Below are positions 7,711-16,070 of a stretch of DNA of 64,000 nucleotides, one piece after another (positions within the stretch are counted from its first letter, which is position 1; each line of letters starts with the position of its first letter). A program made the position numbers and the translations under genes. Where the stretch lies: assembly GCF_018861295.1 (NCBI RefSeq), contig NZ_JAHLDM010000012.1:1-64000 (forward strand). Direction: 5' to 3'. Below the pieces are notes generated by a model that saw only the letters and a program-made list of their open reading frames with translations, made no database searches and was not told the DNA's origin. The stretch is from Clostridium_AD estertheticum_D (GTDB lineage Bacteria; Bacillota; Clostridia; Clostridiales; Clostridiaceae).

Positions 7711-8340
7711 ATGAGTGAAATTGCAAAAAGATTAAATCAATGTAGAAAGCCAACTGGTGAGATAGGTAAGGCAATAGCTGAAGACATGAATAGAGCACAT
7801 TTTGAACTAACTAATTGGGGATTTGAGAAAATAAATATTAAAAAAAATGATGTTATATTAGATATAGGTTGCGGTGGTGGTAGAACAGTAAATAGAATGG
7901 CTTCAATAGCAACTGAGGGCAAAACATTTGGTATAGATTATTCAACCGATTGTGTAAAATGGTCTAAAGATTATAATGAAAAATTTATAAAAGATGGTAG
8001 CGTAGAAATTCTTCATGCAAGTGTAGAAAAAATTCCATTCGAAAATGATAAATTTGATGTTATATCCGCAGTAGAAACTATTTATTTCTGGCCTAATCTT
8101 GTTGAAAATTTTAAAGAGGTAAAAAGAGTTTTAAAACCATCAGGTAAACTTATTATAATATGTGAAATGTATTCTAGTGAAAGATTTAAAGAAAGAAATG
8201 ATGAATTCGTTGCAATATCTGATATGGAAATACATACGCCTGAAGAATTAAAACTAATATTAGAAAAAGCAGGGTACAATAATATAAAAATAGATTTAAT
8301 GGAAGATAAAAATTGGTTATGCTGTGTATGTGAAAAGTAG
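7711..8340 (+). CDS. Class I SAM-dependent methyltransferase, 209 aa
   Basis: Motif I VILDIGCGGGRTVNRMA (residues about 49-65) binds S-adenosylmethionine; the acidic residue after beta-2 is in GIDYSTDCVKW; motif IV is KFDVISAVETIYFWPN; post-motif VKRVLKPSGKLIIICEMY follows. This is the UbiE/Methyltransf_11 type that methylates small molecules. The substrate is not identifiable. ATG 7711 has AAAGGTGG upstream. The Fur-like box in its leader hints at a role in metal or siderophore-like metabolism, but no such genes lie nearby. Confidence 0.85.
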   Translation: MSEIAKRLNQCRKPTGEIGKAIAEDMNRAHFELTNWGFEKINIKKNDVILDIGCGGGRTVNRMASIATEGKTFGIDYSTDCVKWSKDYNEKFIKDGSVEILHASVEKIPFENDKFDVISAVETIYFWPNLVENFKEVKRVLKPSGKLIIICEMYSSERFKERNDEFVAISDMEIHTPEELKLILEKAGYNNIKIDLMEDKNWLCCVCEK

Positions 8341-8414
8341 AGTCATTAATTAGGATATTAGAAAAGCGGGTGTGATAATTCACATCCGTTTTTCTATTGA
8401 TTATAACTTAAAGG

Positions 8415-8470
8415 ATAATGACAATTATACTTATAAATATGACAAATATTATTATAATAATGACAATTAT
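8415..8470 (+). promoter_or_regulatory. Three phased palindromic operators upstream of the XRE gene
   Basis: ATAATGACAATTAT at 8415-8428 is repeated exactly at 8457-8470, with the related AATATGACAAATATT at 8436-8450 between them. Starts are 21 bp apart, two helical turns, so three proteins could sit on one DNA face just above the -35 at 8473. Confidence 0.7.
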
Positions 8471-8472
8471 AA

Positions 8473-8501
8473 TTGACAAAACTTCAGATGTAGATTATAG
8501 T
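8473..8501 (+). promoter_or_regulatory. Strong sigma-A promoter for the XRE operon
   Basis: TTGACA at 8473-8478, 17-bp spacer, TATAGT at 8496-8501. It touches the third phased operator and lies 20 bp before the AAGGAGG RBS of the XRE gene. Confidence 0.8.
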
Positions 8502-8527
8502 AGTAATATAAGTAAGGAGGATTTGTT

Positions 8528-8755
8528 ATGGAATTAAGAAACAGAGTAAAAGAGCTAAGGGCAAGATATAACCTTAGCCAAGGAGAACTTGGAAAACTAG
8601 CAGATGCTTCAAGACAAACCATAAGTCTTATAGAAAGAGGAGATTATTCCCCATCTATATTTTTGGTTTTAAAAATAGCAAAAATATTAAAAGTTAGTGT
8701 TGAAGATATATTTTATTTAGAGGGGGTAGATGGAAATGAAGATAAAAAGGTATAA
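8528..8755 (+). CDS. XRE-family helix-turn-helix regulator, 75 aa
   Basis: The whole protein is one Cro/CI-type HTH: LRNRVKELRARYNLSQGELGKLADASRQTISLIERGDYSPSIFLVLKIAKILKVSVEDIF. Helix 2 LSQGELGKLA and recognition helix RQTISLIE are intact. This compact type usually controls its own promoter and the next gene. RBS AAGGAGG precedes ATG 8528. It overlaps the membrane-protein gene downstream, and three phased operators lie above its promoter, so autoregulation is likely but inferred. Confidence 0.9.
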   Translation: MELRNRVKELRARYNLSQGELGKLADASRQTISLIERGDYSPSIFLVLKIAKILKVSVEDIFYLEGVDGNEDKKV

Positions 8756-9434
8756 AAAGTTTATAATAGGAATGTTAATATCCGGGCTTATTGGTGGAAT
8801 AATAGGTGGATTTTCTGAAAAAATATCAAAATTAAACTTATCTTTTGGTGGAAATATGAGCAACTTAATTTCCAAAGTTTTGTTTATAATAAGTATAAGT
8901 ATTATAATATATTTAGTAATAAATATAATTTATATAAAATCAAACTATAGGAAAGTGGATTTAGACAATGTACCTAAAGTCATTAGTAGAAAGGTATCTA
9001 ATGTTATTCTCCTTTGCACAGTACTATCAATAATAGGTTTAATAGGATATGCAGTAGTTATAAATAAGAGTTTTGATAAGGGTTCATTTTATTTAATTAT
9101 AGTTCCTACAATTGTTCTAATTATAGCGGCGTTTGTACTAATAACCGCTATGAAATATTCTAATTATTTAAATCCAAATAGAAAAATGTATTTATATGAA
9201 AATGAAGCAGAAAAGAAACATTTTGATAAGTTAGATGATGGAGAAAAATGGGTGGTTTATAATTGTAGTTATACAACATTTAATAAAATGCAAAAGGTAT
9301 ATGCTACTATTCTTGTGCTAATTATGGTGTTATCGATGTTTATAAATGTACCAATTGTAGTATGTATAATGATTGGATTAATATGGATAATACAGAATTT
9401 AATATACTCGTTTGAAGCAAGGAAATATGAGTAG
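8736..9434 (+). CDS. Membrane protein, DUF3169-like, 232 aa
   Basis: Start set at ATG 8736 because AGGGGGT (8721-8727) is 8 bases away; ATG 8730 in the same frame is too near the RBS. Six hydrophobic stretches: IIGMLISGLIGGIIGGF, LISKVLFIISISIIIYLVI, VILLCTVLSIIGLIGYAVV, FYLIIVPTIVLIIAAFVLI, and two near the C-terminus, with a soluble loop (EAEKKHFDKLDDGEKWVVY) between them. The pairing of a small XRE regulator with such a protein is common in Firmicutes as XRE-DUF3169. Function is unknown; the gene overlaps its regulator by 20 bp and is surely co-transcribed. Confidence 0.75.
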   Translation: MKIKRYKKFIIGMLISGLIGGIIGGFSEKISKLNLSFGGNMSNLISKVLFIISISIIIYLVINIIYIKSNYRKVDLDNVPKVISRKVSNVILLCTVLSIIGLIGYAVVINKSFDKGSFYLIIVPTIVLIIAAFVLITAMKYSNYLNPNRKMYLYENEAEKKHFDKLDDGEKWVVYNCSYTTFNKMQKVYATILVLIMVLSMFINVPIVVCIMIGLIWIIQNLIYSFEARKYE

Positions 9435-9523
9435 CTGAAAAATGGAAGTTTTATACAAAAACTGGACACCAACTTTTGAAAAACTAGAAATAAACTGTAG
9501 GTGGAGAGGTAATAATTAATTGA

Positions 9524-9548
9524 TGCCACTTGCCGCGTGGGTGGCACC
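9524..9548 (+). repeat. TGCCAC/GTGGCA palindromic repeat, copy 5
   Basis: TGCCACTTGCCGCGTGGG then TGGCACC, with one change in the core relative to copy 2. It closes the cluster, lying between the DUF3169-like gene and the MarR promoter. Confidence 0.85.
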
Positions 9549-9555
9549 AATAAAC

Positions 9556-9599
9556 TTGACATAAATTCAACTTCACTATATTATATGTATATACATATA
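9556..9599 (+). promoter_or_regulatory. MarR gene promoter and palindromic operator
   Basis: TTGACA (9556-9561), 17 bp, TATTAT (9579-9584). A perfect 18-bp palindrome built on GTATATAC spans 9582-9599, overlapping the -10 and the start point. A second inverted repeat, AATTCAACT (9564-9572) with AGTTGAATT (9609-9617), frames it. This is the expected place for an autoregulatory MarR operator. Confidence 0.7.
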
Positions 9600-9618
9600 T
9601 AGTACTGGAGTTGAATTT

Positions 9619-10065
9619 ATGTGTAGCCTAATTTCAGATGATAACAAATATTCGAAAAGTTGTACTTGTGGAAACTTAAGAAAAACCACACGTACAATAA
9701 CTCAATTTTATGACAAAATGCTTCAACCAACTGGACTGCGGAGTACTCAATGTTTGTTACTTCTGGATATTTATTATAATCAAAATATTTCTGTTACGAA
9801 TCTTAGCAATATTTTACTAATGGATCAAAGTACTGTAACAAGAAATGTTGAGTTACTTAGAAAGAGTGGTTATATTGATATTAAGAAAGAAGAGCAGGAC
9901 TCTAGAAAAAAGTGCATAACAATAACTGATAAGGGATTAAAAACTCTTGATTTGTCTGTACCAATATTTGCGAGTGCACAAAGCACAATTGAAGATGGTA
10001 TTGGTAAAGAAAGAATAAAAGAATTATTAAAAACATTAAAGGATATTGAAAAATTAGTGAAATGA
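9619..10065 (+). CDS. MarR-family transcriptional regulator, 148 aa
   Basis: Winged-helix dimer of MarR size. The core ISVTNLSNILLMDQSTVTRNVELLRKSGYIDIKKEEQDSRKKCITITDKG gives the HTH and the wing with the DxRxK motif (DSRKK). An N-terminal cysteine-containing stretch, MCSLISDDNKYSKSCTCGNLRK, has three cysteines and might sense redox or metals. The likely operator overlaps its own promoter. The nitroreductase gene begins 20 bp downstream, so both are probably one operon with this protein as repressor. Confidence 0.9.
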   Translation: MCSLISDDNKYSKSCTCGNLRKTTRTITQFYDKMLQPTGLRSTQCLLLLDIYYNQNISVTNLSNILLMDQSTVTRNVELLRKSGYIDIKKEEQDSRKKCITITDKGLKTLDLSVPIFASAQSTIEDGIGKERIKELLKTLKDIEKLVK

Positions 10066-10085
10066 ATTTAGAGGGGATGAGCAAA

Positions 10086-10883
10086 ATGGATCTTATAACT
10101 GTAAATGAAGAAAAATGTATTAAATGCGGACAATGTATTAAGGAATGCCCATCATTTGTTTTGAAAATGGGAGAAAAGGGCCCAGAAGAAGTAGCAAATA
10201 CTAGTTGTATTGCTTGTGGGCATTGTGTTGCTGTATGCCCAACTGAAGCTATAGATAATAAAAAAACACCACTTGCAGAACAAATTGATGCAAAAGATTT
10301 TCCTAAATTAAATGCAGAGCAAGCTGAGCATTTTCTAAGGGCACGTCGTTCTATAAGAAGTTATAAGGACAAATCTGTATCAAGAGAAGAATTAACAAAA
10401 TTAGTCAATATTGCAAGGCTCGCTCCTACTGGAAGCAATAGTCAAGGTATATCATTTGTTGTAGTTGAGGACAGGAAAATAGTTGAAAAAGCTGTTGAAC
10501 TTACTATTCGAATGATTGAAAAATCTCCACTAAAAGATGGATTAAAAGGATTAATTAGATTATACAGGGAAGACGGAGTTGATGGAATTTTGCGTGGTGC
10601 TCCAAACTTAATTATGACTACTGCTGACAAAGGTTTTTCAAACGGTAGGGCTAATTCTATTTCTTCTTTGACTTATCTAGAATTATTCGCTCCTTCACTA
10701 GGACTTGGAACTTGCTGGGCAGGTTATTTTGAATACTGTGCAGGCATTAAGGGTTCACCAATGCTTAAATTATTTAATATACCAGAAGGAAAAACGATAA
10801 CAGCTGCTGTTATGGTTGGATATCCTAAGTATACATATAAGAAGTTAGTGGATAGAAATCCACTAAAGGTAACTTATATCTAA
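10086..10883 (+). CDS. Nitroreductase fused to a 2[4Fe-4S] ferredoxin domain
   Basis: The start is taken at ATG 10086, 9 bases after GAGGGG; ATG 10062 and 10077 lie before or at that RBS. Residues 9-60 carry two CxxCxxCxxxCP clusters (CIKCGQCIKECP and CIACGHCVAVCP). The rest is an FMN nitroreductase domain with RARRSIRSYKDKSVSREEL and ARLAPTGSNSQG, and GLGTCWAGYF near the C-terminus. In clostridia such fusions accept electrons through the iron-sulfur clusters and reduce nitro compounds, quinones or flavins. Being behind a MarR regulator fits induction by a toxic aromatic compound. Confidence 0.92.
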   Translation: MDLITVNEEKCIKCGQCIKECPSFVLKMGEKGPEEVANTSCIACGHCVAVCPTEAIDNKKTPLAEQIDAKDFPKLNAEQAEHFLRARRSIRSYKDKSVSREELTKLVNIARLAPTGSNSQGISFVVVEDRKIVEKAVELTIRMIEKSPLKDGLKGLIRLYREDGVDGILRGAPNLIMTTADKGFSNGRANSISSLTYLELFAPSLGLGTCWAGYFEYCAGIKGSPMLKLFNIPEGKTITAAVMVGYPKYTYKKLVDRNPLKVTYI

Positions 10884-10891
10884 TATTATAA

Positions 10892-10931
10892 AAATCGAGT
10901 AGACAGTCTAATATAACTGTCTACTCGATTT
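10892..10931. terminator. Bidirectional terminator between nitroreductase and jetC
   Basis: Perfect 16-bp stem (AAATCGAGTAGACAGT with its complement at 10916-10931), 8-base loop, flanked by A-rich and T-rich ends on either side, so it serves both convergent operons. Confidence 0.92.
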
Positions 10932-10942
10932 TTTTATTTTCT

Positions 10943-13900
10943 TTAAAAAAGTTCCATTTGATCAATAACTACTGCTGATTCTTCTTCTAATTTAAATCTT
11001 GAAGCAACAATAGTTTCTATATATTCCTCGCCTTTGATATGCTCTGATTTTAAATACTTTAAACCACTTTTAAGTTTTGATGGTATTAAATCTAACACAT
11101 ATATATTGTCAAATCTATTTAAAACAGATTCACCACCTAGACCAGATAGACAAATAAGCTGCGTGTTGCTTTTTTTAGCTATGTCCATAAGTGGTTTTAA
11201 TAAATGTTCTGCATTAGTTTGAGCAAAAGGGTTATCCATTATGATAACTTTTCCATCTTCATTTCTCGAAAATATATCTGTTTCATCTCGTCTCATGTAG
11301 GATAACAAGCTTGACAATATTACAAAAGCTGAAAGAAATCCTTCTCCACCTGAGTTTAGTGCAATCTCGTCCCAGCCTAACTGGATTTGTCTATCCTCTT
11401 CTATTTTGTATAGTTTAACCTCTATATTACTTATGGATACAACTTCATTGTAAAGATCACGGGTTGTAATACTCTTTGAAATTAAGTCTTCTATATTTTC
11501 ATTGTTTTGAAGTCTTTCAAGGGCTTTTATTGTAAGAGTATCTAAAAAATCGTTAACTCTTAATCTATAAAGTTCAATGTTAGGTTCCCACTCGGGTAGC
11601 TTTATATTGAGCATCTTTACATATTTATCTCTTATTTTTATTGATGAGTTATTATCAATTTTCCCTATATTTGTATGTACATCAAGCACGTATTCATAAA
11701 TGCTTTGAGCCACATTATCTTTTTCTCTTGTTATTAAATCAATATCTGCTTGAAGTTTTTCCATTAATGCACTATGAGCAGCCAGTGTTATGTTTAAATT
11801 TTCAATTACCATATCTGGCTTATCTATACTTGCTTCAATGATTTCTAAGGATTTTTTAAAGAAATCATCATTTGAAAATAGTGGTTTTCTTGATACTTTA
11901 TTTATTTCAGTACTTAAATGGAGACTTTTTTTTGATTCTTCTTCAAGAGAATATCTATAATCACGTCTAAGTTCTCCGCTATACCTGTTAAGGTCTTGAA
12001 CTTTAATATCTATTGTAAGCTCTTTAGTTATAATAAAATCTTTAAACTCCTCTAGATTAGATAAATTGCTTTTGAACTTTTCTATAGTATTTTCAGATAA
12101 TGATTTTTCGTTTTTAGCTAATTCTAATTCGTGATTTTTCGTAAATGCCCTTTTACTAAAATCTATATCCAATATTTCTTCTTTTGGTTTGGGGGTTTCT
12201 TTATTAAAATCATCTTTTATCTTTAGCTTTAAAATTTCTATAGTTGTTTCAATTTTTGCAGAGGATACATTTAAAACATTTATGTTGTTGTTAATTTTAT
12301 CTATGGTATCTTTAAGAATTTTTAATGATCCTTTTATTTCTTCTTCTTTAAATCGATCATAGACGACTTCTCTATACTCAATTTCATTTAAATCATATTC
12401 TTTTCCCTTAGCAATTAAATCGTCTTCTTTTGTTTTAAACCTTTCATTTGCACCCTGCAGGCTTTCTTCTAAAAGTTGAATATCTGTGGAAATTTCCTTA
12501 GTTAAGCTGTCATATCTAGCTTCTAAGTCTTCTATATCCTTTTGTAGAAGTACACCTTGATTATATTGATTGTACTTATTAAAATTCTCTTCAAGCTTTT
12601 TTAGTTTTCCAGATAGATCTCTAAATCCATCTAGAAAATTTGATAATGATTCTTCTAAAAGGGTTCTATTTTTTTCTTTATTTGTTTTATCAAGAGTAAG
12701 CTGATTTATATTTTCACAAAGGTCATCTAGTTTTTTCTTATCAGAAGTATATTTCGCATAACTTTTTATTAATGAATTAAAATCTTCTATTTCCCTTTTT
12801 AAATTTTGAATATCATTTTCTTCAAATCTTATTGTTTTGTCTGCTTTTCCTATAGTGTTATTTATATCAGTTATGGTATCGCAAATATTATTAAATGTGT
12901 TTTCCTTTGATATCAATAACTCTTCTTTTATAACTAAGTTTTTTTCTAAAAGCTCGTAGGTTTCTTTATCTAAAACAGAAAATTGAACTTCACTCTTATT
13001 TTTTTCATAAAACTCAATATCGCTTATTTTCTGAGTTAGAAGACTATTTAATGAAGTTATTTCACCTTGTTTTTTACTTAATAATTTTTTTAGTTCAACT
13101 TCATTTATAAGATTATTGTTAAAGGATACATAAAATGTTATATCATTTAAATTACATAAATTATTAACTTTTTCACTAGATTTATTGGTTAAGCTCTCCC
13201 TTTTTACTATAGGAATAGGATAAGAAGTAAATACACCTAGGTCCTGCTTTTGAAGTTTTATTAAATCCTCTGGCTCCATAATTAGGGAGTATGGCAGAAA
13301 TGGATTATCTTCTATAAATTTTATGTTTTCTTTTTCACTATAATTATTCTTCTTAAGCCAATCCATACCGTATATTATGTTTATATCTCTTTTTCGAAGT
13401 TTTTCTTCCATGTCTTTTGGAATTTCTAGAGTTCTTCCTGCTCGTAGCTTTTTCTCTTCTTCTTGTAGCTTGTTTAATTTAATAATAAATCTATTTTCCT
13501 CTTCTTTTAGAAGTTTGATTTTAGAGTTAAACATATTTATTATATAATCTTTGTCAAAAAGTCTATTAGCATCTACATCTATGTATCTTATAATGTTTTT
13601 TCTGGTTTCGATTTCTTTAAGCAAGGTGCTTTTTTCTTTTTTCATATTGATTAGTTCAAAAGTTATAGTGCTTATCAATGTTGAAACATCATCTTTTTTT
13701 CTTTGTTTGGCATTAATTTCAATAGATTTAGCCTCATATATTTTCTTATTTTTAATAATGATTTCATTTTTTTCACTTAAACTTTCATTATATGATAAAG
13801 TTTCTTTAATTATAAAATCATTATTATAATACCCCATTAAGTTTCGTATAAAAGCTTTTTTATACCTATTATTGAAATTTTCTTCACTTACGGAATATGA

Positions 13901-15349
13901 ATTTATGTTACTTTGGAAGCTGCCCATTGCTACACTTATTTGTTGAATAGATTTGTTAAGGTCGTCTATTTCTTTTTTAGCAGAAGATATATTTATTCTT
14001 GTAGCCTTTATATTTTTGTCACTTTCTTGTAAAACTTTTGAGGTTTCTTTTTGCCTTGTTTCATAATATTTCTTTAGAGTAAAACCTGTATTTTCTCTTT
14101 CAGGCTTCAGGTCCTTATTCTTTTCATTCGCAATATCAATTTGATTCTCATATCTTTGGACATCCTTTGATGCTTTAACATACTGCTCATATAACTTTGA
14201 GCACTCAAGCACTTGTTTCTTTTTTTTGAGAGTAGATATTTCCTCATTGGTATTTAAGGCTTCCTGTTTTGCTTTTTCACCATCTATAGTTACTTTTTTA
14301 GCTTTGCTTTCAAATTCATAAACCTGGGTGGATATTTTTTCATAGTTGATTTCTTTAATATAAAGTTCTATTTCTGAAATTTTAAACATGAGTTCCTGTT
14401 TGGTATTTTCCTCTAAACTTAAACTATCTTCTAAATATTTTATAAGATTAGCTATTTTATTTTTTAAACCTTCACTCTGAATTTTATGCTCAACGCATAT
14501 TTCGGCTACATCGAGTATTCCTTTTGCACATAACCTAAACTCACCTATGGCATCTTTTTTCTGGATTTTAGCTTGATTATATCTATACTGATATATATAC
14601 TTTTTAACTATTTCACTAAAATTCTTTATTTTGTCTTCATCTTTATTAATCTTATCTTCTACAACTTTAATAAACCATTTTTCCACAAGGCCCGAAACAT
14701 TTTTTGATTCTTGAAAAAGTTCAGATAAACCTGATTCTCTCATGTTGATTTTTTTTATTATGCTTTCCCATTCTTTGTTATTTATCTTAAACTGTCTTAA
14801 ATTATCAAAATAATTCTTAGTTTGCGCTGGGATAGTCATATCAAAGTAATTAAAATTTATGTCCTTATCTTTTTTTAGAGTTTCGAGTAAACCTTTAGTG
14901 TTACCAAAACTTTTAATTTTCTTAATGTTCTTTTCAATTTCAACTGCTGGAAAATTATTAATGTCATAATTGCTGCTGTTTCTATATTCATGTATAAATG
15001 TTATTATATCTAGGTCCTCTGTGGAGTCATCATCTGAGGATAAGGATCTTTTTCTAACCATCATACCAATAAGTACATAACCCACACCACCATCTAAAAC
15101 CCACTCAGTTAAAATGTAGCTTGGAGAGCTTTTAGTAAAATAACTATTGAATTTTCTATCTTTTAGATCCCTATATCTTTTATTCACAAAAGGGGCCATC
15201 ATAAGCTGGACCATTACAGACTTACCCCCACCGTTTCTTAAACTCAAAAGGGTACTCTCGCCACCGAGCTCAAATGTTTCATCATCTATTTTCATTGAAT
15301 TGTTATTGTAACTAAAGTTTACAATTCTTAGTGCATTGATTTTACTCAT
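10943..15349 (-). CDS. jetC: Wadjet system SMC-like ATPase JetC
   Basis: 1468 aa from ATG 15349, which has GGAGGTG 6 bases upstream; the TTG at 15364 lies before that RBS. The N-terminal ATPase half has the P-loop RNGGGKS (residues 39-44). About 1200 residues of charged, heptad-rich coiled coil follow. The C-terminal half has the ABC signature NSGGEG (near 1333), Walker B VIIMDNPFA (D1372) and ICLSGLGGES. This is the architecture of MukB-like SMC proteins. In Wadjet, JetABC extrudes plasmid DNA using ATP until JetD cuts it. After Walker B Asp there is Asn, not the Glu usual in ABC ATPases. The start overlaps jetB by 8 bp. SbcC/Rad50 is less likely because no zinc-hook CxxC or SbcD partner is present. 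Confidence 0.88.
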   Translation of the reverse strand: MSKINALRIVNFSYNNNSMKIDDETFELGGESTLLSLRNGGGKSVMVQLMMAPFVNKRYRDLKDRKFNSYFTKSSPSYILTEWVLDGGVGYVLIGMMVRKRSLSSDDDSTEDLDIITFIHEYRNSSNYDINNFPAVEIEKNIKKIKSFGNTKGLLETLKKDKDINFNYFDMTIPAQTKNYFDNLRQFKINNKEWESIIKKINMRESGLSELFQESKNVSGLVEKWFIKVVEDKINKDEDKIKNFSEIVKKYIYQYRYNQAKIQKKDAIGEFRLCAKGILDVAEICVEHKIQSEGLKNKIANLIKYLEDSLSLEENTKQELMFKISEIELYIKEINYEKISTQVYEFESKAKKVTIDGEKAKQEALNTNEEISTLKKKKQVLECSKLYEQYVKASKDVQRYENQIDIANEKNKDLKPERENTGFTLKKYYETRQKETSKVLQESDKNIKATRINISSAKKEIDDLNKSIQQISVAMGSFQSNINSYSVSEENFNNRYKKAFIRNLMGYYNNDFIIKETLSYNESLSEKNEIIIKNKKIYEAKSIEINAKQRKKDDVSTLISTITFELINMKKEKSTLLKEIETRKNIIRYIDVDANRLFDKDYIINMFNSKIKLLKEEENRFIIKLNKLQEEEKKLRAGRTLEIPKDMEEKLRKRDINIIYGMDWLKKNNYSEKENIKFIEDNPFLPYSLIMEPEDLIKLQKQDLGVFTSYPIPIVKRESLTNKSSEKVNNLCNLNDITFYVSFNNNLINEVELKKLLSKKQGEITSLNSLLTQKISDIEFYEKNKSEVQFSVLDKETYELLEKNLVIKEELLISKENTFNNICDTITDINNTIGKADKTIRFEENDIQNLKREIEDFNSLIKSYAKYTSDKKKLDDLCENINQLTLDKTNKEKNRTLLEESLSNFLDGFRDLSGKLKKLEENFNKYNQYNQGVLLQKDIEDLEARYDSLTKEISTDIQLLEESLQGANERFKTKEDDLIAKGKEYDLNEIEYREVVYDRFKEEEIKGSLKILKDTIDKINNNINVLNVSSAKIETTIEILKLKIKDDFNKETPKPKEEILDIDFSKRAFTKNHELELAKNEKSLSENTIEKFKSNLSNLEEFKDFIITKELTIDIKVQDLNRYSGELRRDYRYSLEEESKKSLHLSTEINKVSRKPLFSNDDFFKKSLEIIEASIDKPDMVIENLNITLAAHSALMEKLQADIDLITREKDNVAQSIYEYVLDVHTNIGKIDNNSSIKIRDKYVKMLNIKLPEWEPNIELYRLRVNDFLDTLTIKALERLQNNENIEDLISKSITTRDLYNEVVSISNIEVKLYKIEEDRQIQLGWDEIALNSGGEGFLSAFVILSSLLSYMRRDETDIFSRNEDGKVIIMDNPFAQTNAEHLLKPLMDIAKKSNTQLICLSGLGGESVLNRFDNIYVLDLIPSKLKSGLKYLKSEHIKGEEYIETIVASRFKLEEESAVVIDQMELF

Positions 15350-16058
15350 TGATTTCACCTCCAAAAGCTGTAACTACTCGCTGGTAGTTATTTTTATTTA
15401 ATATGTTCCAATCCATAAAATTATCTAGTTTTGAGGTTGTGGTTATCATGTCATCCACTGGCACATAATTTATAAGTCCTTGATTTTCTAAAAAATTTAG
15501 TATAGTATATATAAATCCTTCTTTAGTAGTTCTAGAAGTAGTTTGCCTATCCGAGCTTTTAAGCGCTTCAAAACGTTCTAGAATATTAGTATAGGCAATC
15601 CCTGTTTTAATTTGGGTTTCTTCTAAATCCTCTTTTTCTACGTTCTCTTTTAATCTATTACTTATTATGTTTAAAAGTTCTCCACCCTTTAAAAAATATT
15701 TGCATTTGCTTGTTTTACCTTGAGAACCATAAAACTCAACTAGTAGGGTAAGTATTACAAACTGTGATAGATAATAATCCTTATCATTACAATTAGATTT
15801 ACAGAGTTCTTTTTTCAATTCACCCTTAGAGTAACCTAAAAAGTCATTATCTTCGCTAGGTATAAGATATATAACGCCACTGTACTTTTCAATCTTACAG
15901 TTACAGGTTTCTCCTTGCCTTTTCACTAAATTCATTATCTCTTCACTCTCGGAATACATTCTAAAAAGATCTTTTTCTTTTTCACCAGTTAGTTCTCCAT
16001 TTTGAATCAAGTAATAAAATATTTTGTTGCTAGTATTAATATCTTCTATATTGTACAT
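15342..16058 (-). CDS. jetB: Wadjet system MukE-like protein JetB
   Basis: 238 aa, MukE/KITE size. It reads as two winged-helix-like parts (NKIFYYLIQNGELTGEKEKDLFRMYSESEEIM and TKEGFIYTILNFLENQGLINYVPVDDMI), with QFVILTLLVEFYGSQG between. No catalytic motif is expected: the family bridges the kleisin and the SMC heads. Identification rests mainly on position and size, between a JetA-like and a JetC-like gene. It begins 12 bp after the jetA stop and contains the jetC RBS near its end, so jetA-jetB-jetC are translated as a coupled unit. Confidence 0.8.
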   Translation of the reverse strand: MYNIEDINTSNKIFYYLIQNGELTGEKEKDLFRMYSESEEIMNLVKRQGETCNCKIEKYSGVIYLIPSEDNDFLGYSKGELKKELCKSNCNDKDYYLSQFVILTLLVEFYGSQGKTSKCKYFLKGGELLNIISNRLKENVEKEDLEETQIKTGIAYTNILERFEALKSSDRQTTSRTTKEGFIYTILNFLENQGLINYVPVDDMITTTSKLDNFMDWNILNKNNYQRVVTAFGGEINE

Positions 16059-16070
16059 AATTATCTCTCA

